Shown: positions 42,701 through 53,944 of the stretch, piece by piece
How the letters are laid out: every line of letters begins with the position of its first letter
How positions within the stretch are numbered: the first letter of the stretch is position 1
Assembly: GCA_008828725.1 (NCBI GenBank)
Contig: MEHQ01000481.1
Location: 581,458 to 645,457, forward strand
DNA: 64,000 bases
Direction of reading: 5' to 3'
Source: Saccharina japonica
Taxonomy: Eukaryota > Sar > Phaeophyceae > Laminariales > Laminariaceae
Notes under the pieces: generated by a model
Database searches by the model: none
The model's input: the letters and a program-made list of their open reading frames with translations, nothing else
Told to the model about the DNA's origin: nothing
Made by a program: the position numbers and the translations under genes

Positions 42701-45700
42701 TGTGAACCCTGCCGTTAGAACACCACCAACTCCGACAGCTAGTGTGAAGCCATTGACAGCTGCACCGAGGACTTTGAAGGGAGCCGCAAGCGACAATGTA
42801 CTGGCCACCGGTACGAGTGACGGCGGCGCCGACTACATCGGCGAGGGAGGAGGACGTGGAGGCAACGCGCCTCCTCCCAAACAAGTCACGGCCGCCGGAC
42901 TCGGGAACATGGATGCCTCTGTCCTTGTTTCGCTTGAGCGGCAGCTGGCATTGCTCGCCGGTGACAGGGAGAGCGCAGCCACGAAGCTCGCCCTTGACGG
43001 GCAAAGGCTTCAGCGTGAATCAGACTCGATTCGGGATGAGTTGTCGGCAGCGGAGGCTCGAGCGTTTGAGGCAGAGGCGGCGCTTGCAGCGGCGAGGTGA
43101 GGTGAAGGCAAGGTGCCAGAGCGAACGAACCAGTGGACGACAATAAACGATACTTTGTCTACCCAAAATTTGCATCCACATTGAAAACACTAAAAACCTC
43201 GGAGCCCCATGTTGGTGTGTGCTGTATTGTAACGGTGATTGTAGTTGTGTGGGTAGGCGTGTCCCTTAAAGACGCACTTCTCAGGCGCTTGTGTGCATTA
43301 TTGAGGACTGAGGCGAATGTTAATGACGTCACGGGCGCCTTATCGATGCCAAATTATGGTCAGACGAGGATGGCATTCTCGTGCAACTACTAATAATAGT
43401 AATTCGTACTGCATTGGGCGATGTTTAAATCGTATTTCTAGGGCCCGTATCCAGCAGCTGGAAGTGGAGGCTGCGGAAAACGCCTCACGCCTAGCAGCGT
43501 CGGAATCTCGAGCTGCAACGGGCCGAAGAACGGAACAAGAGGCATGCCTTGCCAAGATCTCAGAAGGGGAGCGCCGGCATCAGGTGAACGCAAGATGCAC
43601 GGTGCGATGTGTGCAAAACTTACTACTCGAATATTGCGCCCATACAATTCAGCGTGCGACACGCTTTCTTGAGCGAACAAAAGCGAAACTGTATATCAGA
43701 AGTACAGCAGTTGTAGGCACGATGTTAGCTATGATACCACTTTATTAAGGTCAGGGCACATCGGTTCGGTCGCGAAGGTTATATTATATACATGGGGGAG
43801 TAATTGCGGGTTTGCTGATGTGAAAACGGAACCACCGCCTGGCCCATCACGGGGGGCCATAGTAATACATAGTAATACATAGTAATACATAGTAATACAC
43901 AGGAATACACAGTAATACACAGTAATACACAGTAACACTTCGTACATAGTAATAGTAGTGTTAGTAGTATAGATTCAGAACCCACGATGGACCCAAAAGC
44001 CATGTATCCCCCTGTCCCTATGCAAGCACGCCATATTTGGTCCTGATTACTACTACTGTAGTATATGCTCCTCGGTTATGATATGCACAATGGCTGGTTC
44101 GGTTTTGAGCAAGGTGCCTACCCCGGGAAGGGTGGTGTGATATAGACTACGGTACGTTATTTTATCCTGCCAGGCATCGACTATAACGACTATAACCCAC
44201 AACGTAGTGCATGTGTTCCAAGACTTGGCCTTGTTTCGAGACGGACTCGCCCTTTCGGGTGCGATGTGTGCGATGACTGGCCTGATTTCACCGTGAAGCA
44301 CCTTGACACAACGGTTTCCCCTCAATTTCTGCCTACTGGATAGAGCGACCTGCACAAGGCAGAAACGAGGCACGAAGAGACGGTATCCGAGCTAAAACGG
44401 CTACACCACGAGGAGATACAAGATATAAAGCGAAGGAACGCTGATTCGAAGACTCTCGAAACGCTGGCTGGGCAGGTGACCAATGGAACGACCACCCACC
44501 CCCGACCGAAAGTCTATGTGTCATGATTGATGCACTAATGCTGTGTGTTGCCCGTGCTCGCCACAGGCACAGCAGTAGTTTCGGCAGGGTTATATGTAAC
44601 CTTCGAAGTCCTCTAAATTCAACACCATGTTTCGGCAGCAGGTGACTCGCTGACATACTACCCAAGACTCGAACACGGCACCGCCCGCTCTAGTGTACGT
44701 CGCATGCTGGAGCGAAAGAACCTTTCTTTTTGTTGTTCTTCTCTCTTTTTGTTGTTATTTTTGTTCCCATCCCATCTATAATATTTGCCCTACTTCTTCA
44801 GCCCCCTTCCTTTCGTGACTCAGACCTAGAGTCACATAGCGGGCGCTCCACCCTCCTCCCTACAACAGCTTTCTCTAAACGCAGGTGTGTCACATGTTTT
44901 GACGGTGCGCCGCCTGGCGTGTGTTGTGTGTTGCGTGTTGTTTTCCAGGTCCACGAAAGCGCGGGGACTGTGAAGCTTCTGCAGGCCGAGATGGTGCAAC
45001 GGAAAGGGATATCTGAGGTGTCGAGGGAGGGACAAATGGAGGCCAGGGAAAGGCTCGTCAAGGAGCTCGAACAGTCCGCCAGACGCGCGCAGCAGGTCAA
45101 GTATTGATGAACGACAACTTCGTCATGTTTCGTCGCCCCCACTGACCAACATATCGAATCTGGATAGCTTGATAGAGTATTAGTATTTAGTATTTGCTGC
45201 TAGAGCGCAGCCCGACGCTGCCACGGCCATGCCGATGCCCTGGCACTGTGCTGGTTTCGGAAGACACCTTCTGCTCTGCAATGAACCAAACTGTGCTATC
45301 GCTTGATGTGTAGTGCGTTGCAGCGTCGGACGCTTTGAATAGAGCTACTTGCCAATTTGCGCACGTATGTGTTTTTTTTATGCTCGAACTAATCGTCTCA
45401 GGAGGAATGCAGAACGTGCCGCCTGTAGGTTGTTGTTTTGTCATTTGAACTCATTATCACACCGCCACAATCTAGTCCGTGGTGTCCCGTGCTGGTTCTT
45501 GCAGATTACGGCATGCCCTATCGCAATGTTTCGTCGTATTGACATGAAACCCTTTCCGGTTCGACTTCCTGCTCCAGACAGCGGAGGATGAGGTCCAGCG
45601 TCTCCAGGGAACGCTCATGGCAATGGATCAGGTACTTAATGATGATGGAATCGGTATGTAGCGCATCACAATTGTAATTTAGTGCCGTCCAACGAAGAAG

Positions 45701-48700
45701 TCCTGCTGCCCCTGCGCACTGACACCCGGGCACAAGCCTGATGCACCAGAAATAGGTTGTACGGCTAGCTAATGCGGGGGTGTGCCGGTTTTTGCGACAT
45801 GCTACTGGCGGAAACATGTAATGCTGCAATGGTTCTACTCAACTATGTATAGCGAACGCGGAAGAGACTAATGGCCGCGTTCACTCCGCTGCAATTTTCA
45901 CAACATTCGGGCAAGGTAATGCGGGCGCTTCGAGGACAGAACGCCGGAGAGAGGGAGAGATTGAGGCAGGAGCACCTGAGAATGGAGACTCTACAGGTAA
46001 GCTCTATGCCCATGCAACTCTGGACGCAAGCAATAACCCCTTGCTGAACAACTTTCAACAACGTGTTTTTTGTGTGAGTGAGAAGCTGAACAAGCGACAT
46101 GATCACTTCTCAAAACACAAGCTGGTTACGCTTTAAGGGGCATCAAATAAAACGACCTGGCGCGCCTCGTAGACAGAGTAATCTATGTACTACATGTCGT
46201 ACAGGTACCAGTAACTAACCATCTACAGTCGGTCAGCAGTGACTGCCGATGCTAACCTTATGCTCGTGGTCGCACCCTGCCTTGCTATCGATGGAACGCG
46301 AACGCTGCACTGGTACCCAATATTGGGGACTTCTTCAGGGGGCCATGGTGGCGGAGGTGGAGGCTGTTCGGCAGAGCGTCGACGAGGAGCGGCAGCGACT
46401 GGCGGAGCGATGCGCTGCGCTTGACAGGGACAAGAGGCAGTCCGATGCCGCAGCTAGAGCGGAGAGCGAAAGGTTGACCGAGCAGGTATTATAATGGCCG
46501 CATATTACCTGCAATTAAGTGATACTGTTATACCCCGAGTAGATGCAGCTGCCTGTTTAGTGGCAATACAGCCCTACCGAACTTCACAGGAGCGGCATTC
46601 TCGATGGTTTAAGTATTTTGTGGGCAAGCGGTGTCGCACCGGAGCGCGGGATCCCGAGATGGGAATCCATTTGAACGTTTTGAGCAAGACTTTCCTCCAC
46701 ACGTTCGCCGGCAAAAAGTGTAACTGCTCATTATCCATTCCTACACACGAAGGCGTTGGCCCAAAGACGAAATGCGGTGCCAGCTGTCGCAACGGTATGG
46801 ACGAAACATACGGTATATGTTACACGTGCACATGCTTTCGGGGAAGTGTAAAAACTTGTGTTTGATTGGCAATGGCCAACCAGGTGGATGTATATAGACT
46901 ATTTCCTGAATGGCGTCTCGTATCTTCGTTGACTGGTAACTACGTCGTAGTTAGGGGCAGCAGTCGTGCCAGTGCGTAATCCTAGGTACCCGAAAGATTC
47001 AGGCCAAACGTGAACAACTTAAAAGCAAGCAACGGTCGGCTTATGCCACTCAATTAAGTGATAGCCGTAAGGCATTGGATGCCACCCTGTCAAACTCTAC
47101 TGAGCGCCGTTTTCATGCGTCACCTGTGTCACGAGTTTTTGTGTATCGCGTGGTGCTGTCGCTATGCATTCGTTCAAACTATCACAGCTTTTCGTCCGTC
47201 GTTTTTGCTACTGCGGCAGCGGATCGAATTGAAGACGGAGCGAGAAAGCTTTGCTGCTCTGCAAGTGTCGACCTCACAGGCAAGAAGAACGGTGAATCCT
47301 ACCGGGGCGATGGTTGGTTGACTAAACCCTGCTGTTTTTTACGCTATCGCGTGCCGTTCGCGGGCATTTACCACATTCTAAACTGAAAAAACAATGGCGT
47401 GGCACATTTTGTAGTGGTGTCCGCGGGCCATGACTTGCGTGTTAAACTCATAGGAGCTTCAGTTGACTTTCCTCGCCTTTTGTGTTCGTGTTGGATTAAA
47501 CTTCGCTAATGGAGCAGGCGGCAGAAGAGATGGTTCGGCGACAGAAAAGCGCGGAGGAGAGACTCAAGCTCGCGCGACAGGTATCAATAGTGCCCCGTCT
47601 TGAAGAACAGTCGTCCGAATGTCGCATACGTCCACGTTGTGATGCCTGTGGTCACTGGGTACGTCTCTACACAACTTAATAGTAGCTTGGCGATATACGT
47701 GTCAGGAGCTTTGACCGTATCAGCAACCGTAACTATTCTACAGTATGTCCATGCCTGGTCCTACTCACCTCTAACATATTTAGGTCTGCTAAGAAAAGCC
47801 GAGTATGTCGCGCATGCAACAGGCAAAGCAGGAAGTTGTTTTGCCTCAAAAGCTTACTTGCACTGCATGTTCTTCACTTCTGATGGGTTTACCGCGCAGA
47901 CCCTCCCCCCCTCCGTCGTTCGGTTGCACTTGCATGCTTGCATAGACCCTGGAGAGGGAAGCATCGTCACTTGAACATAGGCTGGCGGCGGCTAGAGCGG
48001 ACCTGCAGAAGGCGGATGATGTCCGTGCTTCCCTCGACCGTTCAAGAGACCAAGATGAGGTGGGTGTAATATGAAAAGCCAAGTGCGCCTGCATGACCAT
48101 GCTGCAGAAGACTGGAGTTTTTGAGTGAGGAATATGTTACGATACACTGACATCTTCGACGGCGAGCTTTTGATTTTTGTAGGGCGTTCAAAAGTCGTCC
48201 TGGTCGATTGTCGGAGTGCCATCACGGCGGTATCATCGTTGACCTCTCATGAGGAGCATTCGACGAAAAACATGCTGCCTCACCGCCGACGGCGAAGGCG
48301 CCACTCTGCGACGGAAGTGTCGACTTTACCGCACTCATCCATGTCACCAATGCCGCCACCTTTACAGGGCCCCCGTCCCAATTTTACATGCGCTCTTCGT
48401 CCCTTTGAGATTAAGGCGGCAGCACGACGGAGCGAGACGAGCACTGTACCTCTATTCGCCCCCAACACCGCTCCTTTTGCTTTCCGCCCATCGCCCTGCC
48501 GTCCATTGCCCTGCCGTCCAGCTGGAGCGGAGGCGACTGAAAGCACTTGCTGGGAAACTTGAACGCGCTTTCGAGGAGGTTCGGGCACGAGCTACTCAGA
48601 CCGAGGAGCGCCGGGTTCAAGCAGAAATGTTGACGGCTGAGGCCCTCGAAGCGTCGACCTCGGCGAGGAAAGAGACCGAGATAGCGCAGCTGCGTTCAGC

Positions 48701-50896
48701 ACAGGTCGAACAAGTAGCAAGGCTACAAGAGACGGAGCGTACTAGCACTGCGCAGGCTAGGGCCCAATCTGCTACCGAGCTTTCCACGTCTCGGCGGCTT
48801 AAAGCGGAGCTTGCCCGAGCAGTTGCCTTTCAAGAACGTCAGGCGAGGGGGGCTGCTGTTGATAGTCACACGTATTTGCGCCGACACAATGGCGGCGACA
48901 AAGACGCGGGGACTCGCGTCGGTTTTAACCGGCTTGGAACCGGCGGAGGGACGCTGGGCCTGCCGTCAGAGGCAACTTCGGAACCAGGTGAAGGATTTTC
49001 TGAAACAAGCTTTTTGTTTTATGATGTTTCTTGTTTTATCAATGTATTACCGGTCGCCCCGGTGGTCTAGCGGTTAAACCTCGAATATTACTAAGGTCGA
49101 GGTCGAGAGTTCGAGTCTCCTTATGGAGTTTTTAATTATCAAATGACACCAACTGTCGAAAGCGTCTGTTGTAGCGTGGGTTGGCACAATTCGACGCGAG
49201 TCGACGAGGGAAAAAAGAGCTGAATCCTTCTCGCGATAAATATGTAAGGCACGTACCGTACTGGCGAGGAGGAAGAAGGCCCTCCTTAGTGACCCCGGAC
49301 CCTGAGTTGCGACTAGGAGGAAGAGAGAAAAGAAGGGCGACGATAATAAATGGGATGGAAAGAAAAAAAATTGCCATGCTCGAGAGACCCGGTGATGGTA
49401 TCCAAAGCAAACCATAATATCATGGTATTAAAATAAAACGGTTTATTCTTTATAGTCGTTGATAGGGGTGCCATGTCCGCGTTGTTGTCTTGAATGCTCC
49501 CCTGGCCTATGATGACCAAGTGCCTGACCGTATCACCAGTCGTGCAGCTGATGATAAATCCACTCCCCCGCTTTGTGCTGCTGATGTCCCTCGAAACTTG
49601 TATTCCATGCAAACATGCCAAACAGCGGTTCTGCGCTCCGCTGCGTCCATGGGCACGGGCTGGGGCGTCGCCGACCATTCCCCTCCCGACGACGCTGCTG
49701 GGATACCATTTACCGGTATCCAGGCAGCTGAGGCGACCCTCCAGGCCAGCTCTTCGGCTCCTCCGTTCCCAGGCCTTGATGTGGGGAGAGAGCTGAGCAG
49801 GCTCGCGCGGAGAGCGGCAGACCTGAGGGAGTGAGTCATATTGCAACGAGGGTTGGGTGCAGATGCAGGAATCACGCAGTAAGCAAATGTCACGCGTGAG
49901 TACGAACGGGGGGTGGTTGATTAGACGAATGCTACGATAGAGATACACCATGTTTTTTCTGAGCTCCTAACTTGAGGAGCTCCATACCTGACCCGAAAAG
50001 CGATTTCAGAGGAAAATAAAAGCGCTACCCGATCAACAATCCCATGAGCTAGGTATGCTATGGAAAATGTGGCAAGACAAGAATGCAAGTTCCGTGAGTT
50101 TGGGTTAAAGAGTCCGATCATTCAGAAATAATTTCTGCAAAAAACGCTACCTCTATCGTAGCACGCGTCGACACTATTCATAATACTAGCACTACTACTA
50201 CTAGTGTGTACCGTTGAGTTGACACTCTAGTGTGTTGTCTGGGTCAGTGTCTCATTTTCCCATTGTTTCGCTCATAGCACCATTAGGCTACGTACATTGG
50301 CCAAGTTCCCTGAGTGTAGTGCGCACGACAGCTTCGGTTGGGGATCGCCTTTTTCCCAACGGGTTTCACGGTGTGGATTGAAATCAATGATTGCTTGAAG
50401 CGAGATACCGCATTGGTTTGCTGGACAGTAGCAGCACCTAGCCTCTCCCCCCGGACCCAAAGCTTCCCACCATTTCATTTTCACCTTACCCAAGCCACCT
50501 CGTATATACTCTCCCGGAAATGGCAGGTGCACTCGAGAGCAAAAGGCGTTCCTGTCGTCTAGTCGGGCAGTACGTTTCAACGTAGAGATCAACACGCCGC
50601 GAGAATTCTCTTCCGTGAGTGGGACTCACCTGGAAACACCGCCAGTATTCCCGGGGATGCCAATGTTTAGTGCAGCAGGGGCGGGCAGTGGGGTTGACTT
50701 AAGATTGCTTGGACAGCAAATCGGAGGCGGCTGGGCGAGGGAAGGTGGAGCGCCGGCAGGCTGTGGTTTGCCTAGCGCAGTTTTGGAGGATCTAGAGGAG
50801 GTAGAACGGGCGTGTTTGCAACGTGAGTCGGCGTTGAAGGAGGAAGAGCAATTTGTCGATACCTTGGGTCGAGAAGACAGCCCTGTCGCGCCTTGA
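39511..50896 (+). CDS. 15-exon coiled-coil protein, FBF1-like layout
   Basis: Exons below total 4827 nt (1608 aa plus stop) with every phase matched. Residues 1 to about 940 are low-complexity and charged, including a GGLVPL/GGLIPL repeat near the N-terminus and a DSDDSFGLP motif. From about 880 to 1390 the protein is coiled coil, spread over ten short exons, e.g. ERQLALLAGDRESA and GQMEARERLVKELEQSARRA. The tail includes ACLQRESALKEEEQ. An acidic disordered N-terminal half plus long C-terminal coiled coil recalls FBF1, a distal-appendage/transition-fibre protein of ciliated cells, but any centriolar coiled-coil protein would look similar. Starts at the first ATG, 243 bp from the divergent neighbour. 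Copied from exon 5 onwards at 53945-60417. Confidence 0.75.
40086..40271 (+). CDS. Coiled-coil gene exon 2
   Basis: 62 codons, basic Ser-rich HKRSSSSKADANRASRRGRA to EEDDSYLFMGATA. Acceptor ccctgcag, donor GCG|GTGAGT. Confidence 0.75.
40725..43096 (+). CDS. Coiled-coil gene exon 3 (large disordered exon)
   Basis: 790 codons without a stop, the largest exon in the window. DSDDSFGLPKM near its start, long Ser/Pro/Thr/Asp/Gly-rich disorder, then coiled coil from ASVLVSLERQLALLAGDRES to EAEAALAAA. Donor AG|GTGAGG, phase 2. Confidence 0.9.
43442..43583 (+). CDS. Coiled-coil gene exon 4
   Basis: ARIQQLEVEAAENASRLAAS to ISEGERRHQ, heptad-like. Phase 2 in, 0 out. Confidence 0.8.
43858..43946. repeat. 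10-bp tandem repeat AGTAATACAT/C
   Basis: Eight to nine units of AGTAATACAT then AGTAATACAC, in intron 4 of the coiled-coil gene. Confidence 0.85.
44344..44475 (+). CDS. Coiled-coil gene exon 5
   Basis: 44 codons, SDLHKAETRHEETVSELKRL to KTLETLAGQ. Phase 0. The second copy of the region begins inside this exon. Confidence 0.8.
44949..45095 (+). CDS. Coiled-coil gene exon 6
   Basis: 49 codons, VHESAGTVKLLQAEMVQRKG to EQSARRAQQ. Acceptor ttttccag. Confidence 0.82.
45578..45631 (+). CDS. Coiled-coil gene exon 7
   Basis: 18 codons, TAEDEVQRLQGTLMAMDQ. Acceptor cctgctccag, donor CAG|GTACTT. Confidence 0.75.
45916..45996 (+). CDS. Coiled-coil gene exon 8
   Basis: 27 codons, VMRALRGQNAGERERLRQEH to METLQ. 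Donor CAG|GTAAGC. Confidence 0.72.
46339..46485 (+). CDS. Coiled-coil gene exon 9
   Basis: 49 codons, GAMVAEVEAVRQSVDEERQR to AESERLTEQ. Acceptor ttcttcag. Confidence 0.82.
47220..47291 (+). CDS. Coiled-coil gene exon 10
   Basis: 24 codons, RIELKTERESFAALQVSTSQ then ARRT. Acceptor gcggcag after a T-rich tract. Confidence 0.75.
47518..47580 (+). CDS. Coiled-coil gene exon 11
   Basis: 21 codons, AAEEMVRRQKSAEERLKLAR then Q. The start could be one codon earlier (47515); both keep phase 0. Confidence 0.7.
47946..48059 (+). CDS. Coiled-coil gene exon 12
   Basis: 38 codons, TLEREASSLEHRLAAARADL to DRSRDQDE. Acceptor gcatag, donor GAG|GTGGGT. Confidence 0.78.
48522..48987 (+). CDS. Coiled-coil gene exon 13
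   Basis: LERRRLKALAGKLERAFEEV to ARAVAFQERQAR is strong coiled coil; the last 50 codons are less convincing. Donor CCAG|GTGAAG gives phase 1, matching exon 14. Confidence 0.65.
49053..49135 (+). repeat. tRNA-like (SINE-like) sequence
   Basis: An A-box-like TGGTCTAGCGG (49063-49073) and a B-box-like AGTTCGAGTCT (49108-49118) sit about 45 bp apart. The flanks do not form an acceptor stem and the D and T stems pair poorly, so this is not a working tRNA. An old tRNA-derived SINE head is possible. Intronic; duplicated at 58574-58656. Confidence 0.4.
49521..49830 (+). CDS. Coiled-coil gene exon 14
   Basis: VPDRITSRAADDKSTPPLCA, a Ser/Ala/Pro-rich middle, then GRELSRLARRAADLR. Strong donor GA|GTGAGT, phase 2. 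The acceptor is less certain. Confidence 0.6.
50620..50896 (+). CDS. Coiled-coil gene exon 15 (terminal)
   Basis: GTHLETPPVFPGMPMFSAAG to LEEVERACLQRESALKEEEQ, ending SPVAP and TGA. Phase 2 in matches exon 14. Confidence 0.65.
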
Positions 50897-51921
50897 TGAT
50901 TATGCCGTGTGTCCTCGTGGTGGAGTGTTTTGATATCTGGTGGGGCAAATGTTATGGGCAGTTCAACCGATCCAACCTACGAAGTATTGAATGCCGAATT
51001 TTGTTTTTTTTTCAGCGTTCGAGAACGGCAATTTCAGTAAAAATCGAAAAACTTGATTCGCTGAAAAAGTACATTTAACGGTGCTGAACCACCCCCGAAT
51101 CGGCGGTGAATATTCTATTAATAGTTCGTTCGTAGGATTTGGTTTTAGGGCAAAATGATGCAAAGGAACGGGCAGCTGCACCGCAAGTGCACCGCTTGAG
51201 CCGTGCCACCACTTGCGAGCGCGCAAAAGTGGCTATTAATAGGGTTATTCCTAAGGCCATTCACAGCCCATGCCCGATAGCAGAAAAATCAGTGGGTTTA
51301 TGAGCTCTCTTCGTCGAGTCAACAGAGACGGCGTACCGAGTCAACTCGCTGAGCAGCGCTGAGGACAATGACTGATAACCTTGTCGGTTTGGGCGTTGTC
51401 ATAGGAAGAGTAGTTGCTGATAGATTCACAAAACCCGAGGTGCAGTACGTACACCTGCCTCCTATTGATAGCCAGGTCGACCAGTTAAACCACCATGCTC
51501 ATAATTTCCCGAACGCAGCTGCCCTACGAGTAGTGACGGTTCTATTTATTTTGGGTGGACGGTTATTTGAATGAGGTAGCCCATCCCGCCTGTGTCAAGA
51601 AACTCCTCCTTTCTCTTTTCGCTTTTCAGTAAAAACAGACGTTTCGGGGACATCTTACTTGGAATTAAAATCAAATGTAGATGTGTTTATGTACAACAGT
51701 GCAGTACGACAGTAACACAAGGGCTGATAAACCCTGTAAGGAGGCGTGCGACATTTATCTGTTGATCCCCAAGTATACCGCGCAAGCTACAACAACAGTA
51801 GTACTATTTAGACGTGTCCCGTTTCTTTCAAGTGAATGGAGTGTACTGTAATATTTCTGCACATACTGTATTTTTGGTTTAATAATAGCACATGACAAAA
51901 AACACTGATGATGTTGCTGCA

Positions 51922-52005
<84 letters not shown>

Positions 52006-52223
52006 GTCGCTGGTGCTATGTACGTCTGTGGCCGTACTCGTGGCGGCTTTTTTTGCACTACGAAGGGACTCGCATCGGTACAGTACCGTGCACCAGGTAG
52101 TTGGCAGTTTTGAATTTTGAACCGTCTATACACAACAACTATACGTACATCATACTCGTACAGCATACGTGGACGACCGTGGTTGGTACAGCAGCGTACC
52201 GAGTCTATCTGCTTCTTCTGTAC
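50897..52223. other. Intergenic interval between convergent genes, copy 1
   Basis: No exon was recognised on either strand. Two CTATTAATAG palindromes (about 51114 and 51233) and the GCT microsatellite lie here. It may hold 3' exons of the minus-strand gene. Confidence 0.5.
51922..52004. repeat. GCT/CAG microsatellite, 27 units
   Basis: 83 bp of uninterrupted GCT after TTGCTGCAG. The long poly-Ala, poly-Leu and poly-Ser frames here are by-products. The second copy (61443-61498) has 18 units. Confidence 0.95.
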
Positions 52224-53220
52224 CTGCAGCCGATGCAGCAGGCCTTGGGTGGAATGGAGCAAGAAGGGCGCGGTAAGATCGTCGCACAGCAACGCAGCAA
52301 CAAACAGCAGCACAGCAGCAGCAGCACAGCAGTAGGACAGCAGTTTGTCCGGGCTCCACACGGCGCACATGGCGTACTGCTCGTTGAAACTAAAGCGCAT
52401 CAAGGCCTCGACGTTCAGGATCTGGACCCTGATAAACTACGTACGCATGCTACGTATGACACCTGCTGTACGAGTACATTGATCTGTATCTCTACGAGTA
52501 CTGTATCAATCTGCGCAATCGGTCCGACTCCAGACGGATACCGCCAGAAGCTTGTTTGTTTTTGGTATTCAGCCTCAGGCCTATCTACTGTGTATACCCC
52601 CGTACTCCGTCCAGACTATGACCTCACACAGGTGGGGTTATCTACTCTCCCTCTGGCCTCTGGGCCCTGGACTATACTTCGCTGTACTCTGGACTGCGGT
52701 TGCTGCGTTGCTCCCCGCGGGTTGCCTGATATATGCTGGCTTGACGGCTGGACTGTGATTTTGCTGTGCGATAAATCCTGTAACTGTCACCACCTGGTCG
52801 CTGGTCGGGCTGTTCGCTGCTGGTTTCGACAGTCCCGTGTCAATGCCTGTACCGTTGACGGCTATTAAAAAATCTTGCCGCGTTCCTCGTGTTTGAAGTC
52901 TGGAAGTCTTCAATTCCAACGTCCCAAGCCTCGAAGCATCCCTGCCCTTCTCTTGCCTGCCCCCGCTGAAGTAACCCATCCATAGCCACCAGAAGCCCTC
53001 TTCGTAGTACGGGGGGAACGTCGCTGTTTGGGAGGCATCGCGAATCAGAGAGATCTAGAAGGTTTTCTGGAATTCGTGATCGATTCTGCCGGTCAATCGC
53101 GGTCGATTGCTTGCCTGCTGCTGCACCTGGCAGGTTACTTACTACGTGCATCGAGCGAACGATCGAGATCTCGCAAGAACGAACACACCGCGTCACAAAC
53201 ACCAGCCCGTCCGCGGTGTA
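52224..53220 (-). CDS. Convergent minus-strand gene fragment with a membrane segment
   Basis: Three exons join in phase: 53143-53220 (YTADGLVFVTRCVRSCEISI...), 52957-53054 (TFPPYYEEGFWWLWMGYFSG, GC donor CAG|GCAAGA) and 52224-52428 (VQILNVEALMRFSFNEQYAM, AVLLFVAALLCDD, to LLHRLQ, donor GTACAG). One hydrophobic stretch of about 20 residues could cross a membrane. No family recognised. The 5' part would lie beyond the minisatellite at 53377; the 3' part was not found. It runs towards the end of the coiled-coil gene. Repeated at 61712-62707. Confidence 0.4.
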
Positions 53221-53376
53221 CTGCATGAGGTAAGTGGTACAGTAGTTACTGCGTATAAATCTTACGGCACCTATGCTTACAGCGATACTGCTGCTGTTTG
53301 TGCGTGCTCCCGACTCGTGTCTTGTTGAAAAAAACAAAAAAGGTGGAACGTGACAATTATCTTCCTTCTGTTCTGT

Positions 53377-53943
53377 ACGTACCCGGAATGTGCGGCACAT
53401 CCTTCTCGTGCCGCCCCCCTACGTACCCGGAATGTGCGGCACATCCTTCTCGTGCCGCCCCCCTACGTACCCGGAATGTGCGGCACATCCTTCTCGTGCC
53501 GCCCCCCTACGTACCCGGAATGTGCGGCACATCCTTCTCGTGCCGCCCCCCTACGTACCCGGAATGTGCGGCACATCCTTCTCGTGCCGCCCCCCTACGT
53601 ACCCGGAATGTGCGGCACATCCTTCTCGTGCCGCCCCCCTACGTACCCGGAATGTGCGGCACATCCTTCTCGTGCCGCCCCCCTACGTACCCGGAATGTG
53701 CGGCACATCCTTCTCGTGCCGCCCCCCTACGTACCCGGAATGTGCGGCACATCCTTCTCGTGCCGCCCCCCTACGTACCCGGAATGTGCGGCACATCCTT
53801 CTCGTGCCGCCCCCCTACGTACCCGGAATGTGCGGCACATCCTTCTCGTGCCGCCCCCCTACGTACCCGGAATGTGCGGCACATCCTTCTCGTGCCGCCC
53901 CCCTACGTACCCGGAATGTGCGGCACATCCTTCTCGTGCCGCC
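53377..53943. repeat. 44-bp minisatellite, about 12.9 units
   Basis: Perfect tandem units starting ACGTACCCGGAATG. Each contains an inverted repeat GCGGCAC...GTGCCGC (7-bp stem, 9-nt loop). 44 is not a multiple of 3, and all three forward frames stay open. The array stops at the N. Confidence 0.98.
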
Positions 53944-53944
53944 N
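53944..53944. other. Single-N assembly joint
   Basis: The N separates the minisatellite from sequence identical to 44424 onwards, so the joint is a scaffold link and not continuous sequence. Confidence 0.95.

Larger units (their letters stand above)
44424..53943. repeat. Large direct repeat, copy 1 (9.5 kb)
   Basis: Matches 53945-62955 at offset 9521 (9488 after the GCT tract, 9487 after a later 1-bp indel). About a dozen single-base differences were noted by eye. Confidence 0.97.

Noticed and set aside
46986-47057. Possible extra coiled-coil exon (IQAKREQLKSKQRSAYATQL)
   Set aside because: Looks coding, but its only good donor (C|GTAAGG) breaks the phase between exons 9 and 10. Might be an alternative exon; not supported enough to list.
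49053-49135. Functional tRNA gene
   Set aside because: A- and B-box-like motifs are present, but acceptor, D and T stems do not pair, and no credible anticodon arm was seen.
51879-52113. Poly-Ala/poly-Leu proteins over the GCT tract
   Set aside because: Homopolymer frames from a microsatellite that changes length between copies, with no flanking support except the upstream minus-strand exon listed separately.
52552-52758. Plus-strand hydrophobic frame ending LIYAGLTAGL
   Set aside because: Opposite to the intron between phase-matched minus-strand exons, with no partner exons found. Hydrophobicity alone is weak evidence.
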